The notes beneath the pieces are model-generated. The model was not told where the DNA came from. It saw only the letters and a program-made list of their open reading frames with translations, and did not search any database. Positions 55,691-64,000 of a stretch of DNA of 64,000 nt are shown here, one piece after another. The position numbers and the translations under genes are program-made. The stretch comes from Symsagittifera roscoffensis (taxonomy: Eukaryota; Xenacoelomorpha; Acoela; Convolutidae): positions 17,796,143 to 17,860,142 of the forward strand of contig NC_087063.1 of the NCBI RefSeq assembly GCF_963678635.1. The letters run 5' to 3'. Position 1 is the first letter of the stretch, and the number at the start of each line of letters is the position of its first letter.

Positions 55691-58600
55691 GTACTTGTGG
55701 TAGAATTTTGTCTTCTTAGTTTTGATTTTTTCTTTCTGTTTGAGTTATCTTTTTATGATTAAAATTTTAGATGTTTGTTTGTTAAGTTCTTTTTTATTTT
55801 GTTCATCAGAGTTATTTTAGAAAACTTTGAGTCCTGTAGAGGAATATAATTGAGTCAGTTCGCGAAGAGCGTACTCTTTCGGATAATAAGGTAAAAGATT
55901 GTTTCGTTGTTGAATGATTTCTTTTTTGCTAGAATCAGTAAGTTTGTATGTTACTTCAGTAGGGTTATCAAATATTTGGTATGGTCTTTTTCGAAGTGGT
56001 TGTAGTTTTTTGGATATTCCTTTTTGTGTATTAAAATTGGGTATTAAAACAACGTTCCAATTTTTAAATCGGTGGCTGGCATGAAGCGTGAAATAATTTA
56101 GTTGTTTATATTTTGCCTTTGTAACAATTTCTTTGTTACTTTTTGGTGTAATTCATTGTGTTTTTTATCTCTATTTAAAATCCATTCGGTATGTGTACCG
56201 GAAGCTAATTTTAAAATTTGTGGATGATGAAAATGGTGTTCATCATGGGTATGTAAGGGTAGATTATAACAAATTAAATCTTTGTTTGGTTGACAGTAAC
56301 CTTGCGTATTTTTTAAATAATTTGCTGTGAACATTATCGGTTTTCGTGGTTTTTGACTGAAACTCATTTCATAGGGTGACAGTCCTAAAAGTGTTGTGAT
56401 TTGTGATTTATGAGATAAGGGGAATAGTTTTACATGTGTTGACCATTCAGTATATCGTGTGTCATTTCCGTTAAAGATACATCTGATATATTCTTGTAAT
56501 GAAAGGTTCATGCCTTCGACTAATCCATTAGTCCAAGGTGCATGAGATGTACGTGGTTTGTGTTTAAAATTGTATAAGTGGCATAGTGTGATAATTTCGT
56601 TGTTTATAAGTTCAGTGCCATTGTCTGTAACAAGGATTTCGGGTAATCCGAATTTTGCTATTCAGAGTTCATAAACTGTTGTATATGCATAATGAGCATT
56701 AGAATGGGGTAGTGGGTTAAGTGCAACGTAGTGTGTAAATGCGTCGTCTATGACCATTAAATATGAGTTTCCTTCTGAGGATGGTGATATTGGTCCTTTT
56801 GTATCAAATGAAATTCTGTGATTGAAGTATAGACTTTGTCCTTTAAAATCTTGTTTTTCTGCTATTTGTTTTTGGTTTTGGTATGGTTTGTTTAATTGGC
56901 TTGTTATGCAATCTTTGCATAATACTTTAATCCAAATTGGTGCATTTGGAAAGTAAAAATTTTGTTTGAAATTGGAGTATGTTTTTTTCTGATCCTGAGT
57001 GTCCTTTGGTGTGTAATGAGTGGGCAGTATGAAAAGCTATAAGCACCATACTTAAAGGTAGACAATATACTTTGAGATCAGATGTTCGGTATTCTAAAAT
57101 ATCTTTATTCTCGTTGATAGAGGTATTATTAAATTTTCTGAAATATCTAAGAAGGGTTTTTTTCCTAGAATGGTGATATCGGCTTTAATTGGTTTGGTTT
57201 TATATTTGTGCCAAGATTTTAATTGTCTATTAACCGGGTCAAGTTTTTGATGTTTCTGTAATAATTCAAGTGTTATTTTTTTTTTATTGGAAGGAAAATG
57301 TTTTCAATTTCAATTTTTGATAGAGGTATTGTATCTAGAGGGTCATGGAGGTTAAAGACTTGGTTTATTGTATATTTTGATTCTTTATTTGGTGGGCCTG
57401 ATAAATTTATACCATCACTTAGGTTTTCTTTTTCTATTAAAGGGAACAGATCTGTTTTGTATGAGTTTTGTTTGATTGGTTTTTGCTGTTTATTGTATTT
57501 AATCCATGATGAATATGTTAATGGTTTAAATGTAGATTTTCCTAGTAGATCTACTTCGTAGTGATTGTTTTGACAATCTAGTTATGGTGGAAAATAATGT
57601 AGATTATTAATCTATGATTGGTCTATATCAGTTTTTACTGCATATTTGGATTGTAATCTTGGTGAAGTTTCATCTTTTGTAAGGAAAAAATAAATATTTT
57701 GTGGTGTTTCGACTGTTGTTTTCCTTGTTAATAAATCAGGTGGTGTATTTCTACTAATATATTGGGTAGTGCGAGGTTTTTTCCTGCTGCCCAAACTATG
57801 GTTAGGTTTGAGAACTTCATTAAAATTAGTTGAAATCTATAAACTCCATGGTTTGGGTTTGATTTTTGTGTATAAAGGAAACTTATGGGTTTATGATCTG
57901 TAAATAAAACTGTTGGATGTTTTGATCCAAGTATTAAAAATTCATTTTTTTGTGAGTGTATATATTATGCCTGTGCATTCTCGTATTTTGTATTTTCTTT
58001 TTTTCTGGACGGTGGTTGAAGTTTTTGGATTGCATCTATGCGAGATTTTAATGGAGTCATTGTGTTTGTTTCTATAATTCCAAGAACTTTTACACGTGTT
58101 AGAAAACAATGGAATATATCCGGGGCTGCTTGCATGTTTTCGTGTATTAATATCTGATGATATTTTTCTAAGACAATGAATATTCGTCTGTGGTTTGTGA
58201 TTGCATAAAAACATCGTCTAAATATGTGATTGCTTTTTTATTGAGTATGAGTGTTCGGAAAATTTTACTCATGAATGCTGAGAATGCTGCTGGTCCTATG
58301 GAAATTCCATAGAATAATCTATTGAATTCATATTGCTGATTTCCAATAACGAATTGTGTTAATTGTCGTGATTGTTCGTTTAATGGCATTTGTTTATATG
58401 TACTATTCATATCTGCTGTTGTGAAATATTTACCGTTTATTTTTGTGAGAACTACTTGAATTGGTTCAATAGGCCAATTACATTTAGATTCATCAATGAG
58501 TGAATTGAGGTATCTTGTATCTAGAAATATTTTCAATGAATCTCCTTTTGCTAAAATGATAACGGGGTATATAAATGTGTTACCTTTTGGCTGTTCTTCT

Positions 58601-61600
58601 TTATTTACTGAAGAAATGATTTCATATTGTTCTAGTATGTCCAGTAATTGGTTAATTTTGTCTTGTAAATGAATTGGGACTTTACTTGCTCGTTTATTTG
58701 AAAACTGCATCAGGTTTTAGAGGTAAATATAGTGGTGAACTTACTTTTCCAACATCAAATTTAGAAGTTGCGTAAACTTTTGGGTATTTCAAAAGTAAAT
58801 CAGCTAATTGTTCAAATTTTTTTGTGTTATCTGAGAGTGTTGAAAATTGAAATTTGTTAAAAATTTTAGTTGTTCTTCTGTGTATTTTGATATTTGAAAC
58901 GTTAGTTCAAAGTAAGGTGTTTTCGTGAAATAGTCTGTGTTTCGTTTTCCATTGCTTATTGTATTTTTTATCGATAATTGTTCGTCAAGAATTGTTGATT
59001 GACATATATCTAATAGTTGTAAAATAATATTTACTCTGTACGCTACTTCTTTTGTGGGAGAAAGTGTTGTGTTAGTTTCACAATAACCTAAGAACCCTAG
59101 AGGTAGTGTTATTTTATATGGAAAATTGTTATATACATGTAAGGAAATCATGTCTGAGTTTGAGTTTTTCATGTATTTGATAGATGAAAATGTTACTCGG
59201 AAAAATTTATGAATTGGTCTGAATTCAAGGTCAGACATATAGAGATGTTGTGTTTTTTGTTCTTTATCGTGTTGGTGAACTTGTTTGATCGAGAAGTTAT
59301 AAATATAATCTGCTAGTGGTTTCAGGTGTTTCCGTTCCTGATTGTATATAGGGTAAAATTTGGAGAAAAATGGTGGTTGTTTGTTCATGCTTTGAAAAAA
59401 AGTTGAAGCTGTGTTTTTATTTCTTGTGCATTTATCTTATAAATGGATTCTGCTGTTTGAGTAATTCATAGTTGGTATATATTTAGTAAAAAATGGGATT
59501 CCAATGATATTATGTTTTATATCTGCGATATGGAAGGTTTGTTTAAATGGTTTGCTCGAAAGTTTATTATGTTCCATTGTTCGAGTGGGAACAAGAAAAA
59601 GTTGGATTTTTCCATAATTTGTTAAGGTTGATCCTTGTGCTGTTGCTAGCCTGCCTGTTGTTTTGAAGGGTAATAATTTTGGATGTAAAATTTTTATTTC
59701 ATTCCAAATGGGGAGGTTAATGATGTTTGATTCCGCTCCGGAATCTATTAAAAAATCAAATTCAAGTTCTGGTATTTGAAGTTCTTTGCATGTTGGACTT
59801 TCTAAAAGGAGTGGGATTGCCCAAATTTTTTATTTTTGTAATTGCGTTTCTTTAGGTATATTTTGGTAAATGTTATTTGTGCTCGAACATTCTGTGGTTT
59901 TTTCTTCTGTTAATTCTTCTACTATTTTTTCTATTGTTTTGTTACTGCTTATAGGTCTTTTATAATAATTTAAAAGGAAGTGATTATGATTTTGATAGAT
60001 ATGAGAATGTATTGGTTGTTCGTATATAATAGGTTCGTAGTCATTTTCAACATGTATCATATTAACTGAAATTGCATTGTCTGTTTCACTTTCACTGTCT
60101 GTGGATTCGCATTTTATGTGAATTAATTACAATTCTGGGCTTTTCGTATTATCAATACCAGGGGGATTCGGTTGAAGTTCTTCAGTTGTTTGTGCTTTAT
60201 TGATTTGCCTTGGATGTTTAGGTGTACTACTTCTATAATTTTGTTGTGAATTTTGATAACGTGTGTTATTCCTATTGAGAGTAGTTTCTTTGTCTGTTTT
60301 TATAACTTAAATTTCTGTTCTGTGAATTGTCGCGTGATCTAATTTGATAGTTATTAAATTTTTATCTTTGATAGTTTAATCGGTTGTTGGAATTATCGCG
60401 TGATCTATTATTTTGATATTTATGATTTCGATCATTTGAATAGTTTCTATTCCTATCTTTGGAATAATTTCTATTGCTATTATATAAAGAGTTTCTAGAT
60501 CGATCATTTGAATAATATCTATTTCTCGAACTTGAATGGGAACTGGTATCAAACGAAAATTCAGGTCGGTTTGAATTTGATCTTGACTAGTTATTTCGAT
60601 ACTGATGATTTCGACTGTTTGATCGACTATATCTGTTTTGTGAGAAATTTCGTGAATTTCTTTAGCTTGGTGATCGTCCTCGATAATTCGGAATATAAAA
60701 TGATTGTTGTCTACAGTAAATTGAGTTATTTGGAAGTGGTTTTCCTGAACTATTATTACTATGAATGTTTTTGTTGGGTAAATTTTGATCTTTTTTTTAT
60801 GTACTGATGAAATGATTTATTTGGTTCTCTATACTTTTGTGGTTTATTTTGATTGTCTTGTTGTTTTTGTCTGCATTCGGCAAGGCTGTGTCTTTATCTT
60901 CGGCAATAATTGCACCTTTTTTTGAATGATGGTTTATCTTTAAAATTAGGGTTTTTCTCATAGATGTTTAAGATTTCATTGCTTTTTTCTGATAATTCTG
61001 TATCAGAGTCGTTGATATTGTTTATCTGTGAAGTAGTAGTTTGGATGTTGTTTAGATATTGTAGCTTTAGGTTTTCTGTTTCTTCTTATTTCATAGTAGT
61101 TTCTGCTAGTTCTAGTTTACCTAAAAATTTGTAAAGTCTAAAACTGGTTCTCGGATTGAGGAAGGATGTGATGCTCTCTTTTTTATTGCTATTTTTCGTA
61201 ATTGAGGTGATAGAGTCATCACTAAGATTTCTTTCATCTTTTTGTATTTTTTATAAAATGGGTTTTGAGTGAATATGCTTTTAGGACTAATGTTTCAATG
61301 CTTACTGCAAGTTCTTTATTTGTTTCATTTGGTAGTCTTCGAATTTCATTGCATGAAACTCTTTGATGTTGTTTGTTTCTTTCAGAATCAAACGTTTTGA
61401 GAATTCTTGTGCGAATCTTTTCCAATCTGATTTAAATTATATAGGTAAAACTGAAAATCATTTTTGGGCTGCGCCGTCAAGTGTGGTTTGAATTAAGGCT
61501 GTGCGTCTATGTATCCAATTTTGATGAAGCGGCGTATTTACTGGTTCAGGTTCATATTCAAAATCAAATTTGCTGTGACTGCGTTTAGATATTTTTCTAC

Positions 61601-62405
61601 AGAGTATTCAGAGATCTGTGCATGCAAATACCATTAGTGGCTTATTCGATGATATTGATGATCCAACCATTAGGTATGGATTCATAGTCATTTGTAGTGA
61701 TTCTGCGGCATTTGGCATTTGCGAAAAGTTTGTATGTTGACTTTTTGTTATTCCATGTTGTTGTAAATAACATGGCAGTGAGATTTCGTTATGAATTTGA
61801 GTTGGTTGGTAAGAGTATGTATTGACTGGGTTTTGTGATTGAAAAATATTATTGTATGATGTTGGAGTGTTTTTAGGTTGTCTTATTTGTTCAACTCGTG
61901 TAAATGGTTCGAAAACATTTGGTTGATCAATACTGTAAGAACGAGGTCTTTGGCTTAATTAAAATCGTTGAAGAATTTGATCAAAATTTTCCTCATCATC
62001 TGATGGAAAACAACTAGCTGTTTAATAAGGAGGTTGATTTCTATTATGGTATCTATTTGTATTATTTTTATTTTGTTAAAAAATGGCTAATTTTCACTTT
62101 GATCTTGTAAAGATCGTGGTTGATCATTAAAGTTTACTGAGTTTGAGGATGGTTGTGGTATACTTTGACTTTGTGAATATGAGTAGTTTTGATTATTCAT
62201 ATTCGAAGGTTTTGTTGTTTTTGATCTATTTACATATTTATAATTATGTTCTGCGAAATTATTTTTTGATAATTTATTTTTTGTTTATATGATGGTTTTG
62301 TTACTGGTAGAAACGTTTGGTTATCCATTTGTGAATACTTTTGAGCAACCGAGGGTTTTGCCGTGGATTGTATAACTGTTTGCTGAAACGTTGGGTTTTT
62401 TTGGT
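55691..62405 (-). pseudogene. gag-pol: Gag-Pol remnant, element 2
   Basis: Follows the domain order of element 1 on the minus strand: Gag capsid (about 61,050-61,620), a degraded zinc knuckle near 60,870-60,920, the Asn/Arg-rich tract (60,290-60,730), protease DSGAES near 59,735, RT 58,168-58,710 with YLDD intact near 58,210, then a deletion that joins the QPP region after RT to the RNase H MRECTAIIYTL region. Integrase follows, with a VTDNGTEL-type motif near 56,620, GLVEGMN near 56,513 and the GPY module near 55,985. Stops and shifts are frequent, so no functional polyprotein can be made. Confidence 0.88.
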
Positions 62406-64000
62406 TTTGAATTGTGTTAAAACTGGTTAGAGTTGTTATCAGTGAAAGTTAAAACTTTAATTCATTACTTTAAACATTTTTTCGTGGGCGAGTTCTGCGA
62501 TTGTGGATAGGATTGTGGGCGAGTGAATATTTAAAACTATAAAGAAGCGTCTTTGCAAAGGTTAGCACTGCTTTAATTTTATAGGCAACTTTTATTAATT
62601 TACTACTTTTAAATTATTAATTTTACGGCTTTATTTGGGAGGATTGAAATTATTAATTTATTTTCATTTTAAAAATTTTGACTGCATATGGGAAAAGAGT
62701 TTATATATCAATTTATTGCTGTTTTGGGGTAAATTTTACTGCTTCATTTATTGCATTTGGTCAAAATAAGTTTATGATTCTAGAAAAAAGTTTTCTGTTT
62801 TTTATTATTTTATTTTTCTTTTTTGTAGATGATTGATGGTTGTGCCTGTGAAGACTAGAGAAAAAGAGAAAAACTTTATCGAGAATGGTTAGTTTTTGTT
62901 CTAATTAGTTAGTCTAATTTATTTAATTTATTTTACCTTATTTGTCTGCGAAGAATCCGTGGGGTAAAACGTCGTGGATGATTTCTTATGATGTTAGTAA
63001 TTTAGCTATCAAATGAATGATTTATTTAGTTTGGAGAATTTGCCAAAGCAGTTCGAGTGCTTTAATGATTTTATGCTCTTCAGTGCTAGGTGAGAGTTCA
63101 GAAGGTGTGTTTGGATGAGGGTAAAAAGTTTATGGTTATATCAAGTGTTATGGATGAATTGTAGTATCGGGATTTCAACGGGTTGTAGGAATTCTTTGGG
63201 GACGATTAGTGGGCGGGATTCGTCTACGTTCAAGGTTTTGGTTAAGAGACAGAATATATACACCTGGTTGATGAGATCATAATTGCGGAGGATGCCTTTT
63301 AGGTTAGTATCGTTATTACAATCAGTGAAGTTAAGAAAAATGGTGAGGTATATTTGGAGTTAATGTAATGATATCTGTGGTGAATTTGTCGTGCTGGTGT
63401 ATTATGAGTGTAAGGTTGTTGGATGAAGTTATAGTAAGTATAAGTGTGTGTCTGTTTAGTTCGTAACATGATGTCGCGTGAACAGTGCAAATCACGATTT
63501 TTGGGTGTGAGGAAAGGAAAGGTTAGTGAGAAGTTGTTAAATTTGTTAAAATATGAATCATAGGCTTGAATATCACGAAGTACTGCTGAAATAACTTGGT
63601 CGTATTTTTATCTAAAGTTTTGAGGGTGAAAACGTATGGTGTTTTAATGAAAAATTTTTCTGTTAGTTTTGGGTTAGCAAACTTATCGTCGTTCAGAAAG
63701 GTGTCTTCGTTTGGTCTTTGGATGTGATGGCCGTAGTGATCGATGGAATACTCGTAGTCAATAAAATTTGATCTGTTACCTGACAATAAATCTCCTGCAT
63801 AAGGGATTTTGAAGACTGCTAGTGCAAGTGATTGTAGAATTTGTGTTGTTTCAAGTTCGCATAATTGATGAAGTGTTTCAAGTTCTGTTAAAGACATTTC
63901 TTGAAAAATTCTATTTATTGTATAGTCTAGTTTCTTGTCTAGGTGTTTGTCATAATAAATTGCGCCAAAATGTGTGTTGTTCATAAGTGATAGTTCTTGT
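62406..64000 (-). repeat. Long direct repeat, right copy (continues past the window)
   Basis: Second copy of 51,314-52,908 in the same orientation, reaching the window edge, so its true length is unknown. It begins in the middle of the element 2 gag N-terminal region: the word TTTGAATTGTGTTAAAACTG is shared, while the base to its left already differs. Confidence 0.93.

Larger units (their letters stand above)
49887..64000 (-). mobile_element. Element 2: decayed copy of the same retroelement family, inverted
   Basis: All ORFs of element 1 are recognisable in the same order on the minus strand: Gag (about 61,050-62,405), protease (near 59,735), RT (58,168-58,710), RNase H/integrase (about 55,850-57,990), ORF A, ORF B, ORF C, env and ORF D, then the LTR-like region. 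It has many frameshifts and stops plus at least three internal deletions: RT to RNase H near 57,990, the env N-terminal region near 53,348, and env to ORF D near 52,660. The gag end is cut at about 62,405 and joined to another copy of the env/ORF D end. Confidence 0.88.

Overview
This is a window of an AT-rich metazoan nuclear genome, most likely an invertebrate. It has canonical GT-AG introns, a split transporter gene of the SLC13 family and a dense load of transposable elements. A tunicate-like or other small invertebrate would fit, but the sequence does not settle the taxon. Nothing points to a prokaryote: there are no operons, no Shine-Dalgarno starts and most of the sequence is non-coding.

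Layout. (1) 1 to about 16,616 (+): a long Ty3/gypsy-type retroelement (element 1), cut off by the left edge. In order it carries a Gag N-terminal region, a Gag-Pol frame, two tiny hydrophobic ORFs (A, B), a Pro/Ser/Thr-rich frame without an ATG (C), an Env-like glycoprotein with one frameshift, and an unrecognised large ORF (D) with one in-frame stop. A short intron-like segment and a 3' LTR-like region of about 1.5 kb follow. (2) 16.6-31.4 kb: gene-poor DNA with decayed repeats, including inverted-repeat families, two minisatellites and a relic of a second gypsy lineage (RNase H on the minus strand near 26.3 kb). (3) 31,440-45,789 (+): eight exons with matching splice phases encoding the N-terminal half of an SLC13 (DASS) sodium-coupled anion symporter. 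A 9.4 kb intron holds a 2.2 kb tandem duplication, LINE reverse-transcriptase remnants and other repeats. (4) 45.8-49.9 kb: foldback/MITE-like elements. (5) about 49,887-64,000 (-): a second, divergent and decayed copy of the same retroelement family (element 2) with at least three internal deletions. It ends in a nearly identical second copy of its own env/ORF D end, offset by 11,092 bp.

How the parts relate. The two retroelements point at each other with their 3' LTR-like ends facing inward across about 33 kb of host DNA. Comparing them is the main evidence here. It shows that ORFs A, B, C and D and the short intron after the ORF D stop are shared features of the family, not chance open frames. 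ORF B and ORF D of element 1 each start inside the stop codon of the preceding gene (ATGA), which suggests coupled translation of a polycistronic RNA. The host transporter is incomplete: the exons for its second half, including the second SNT motif, were not found before the right edge.
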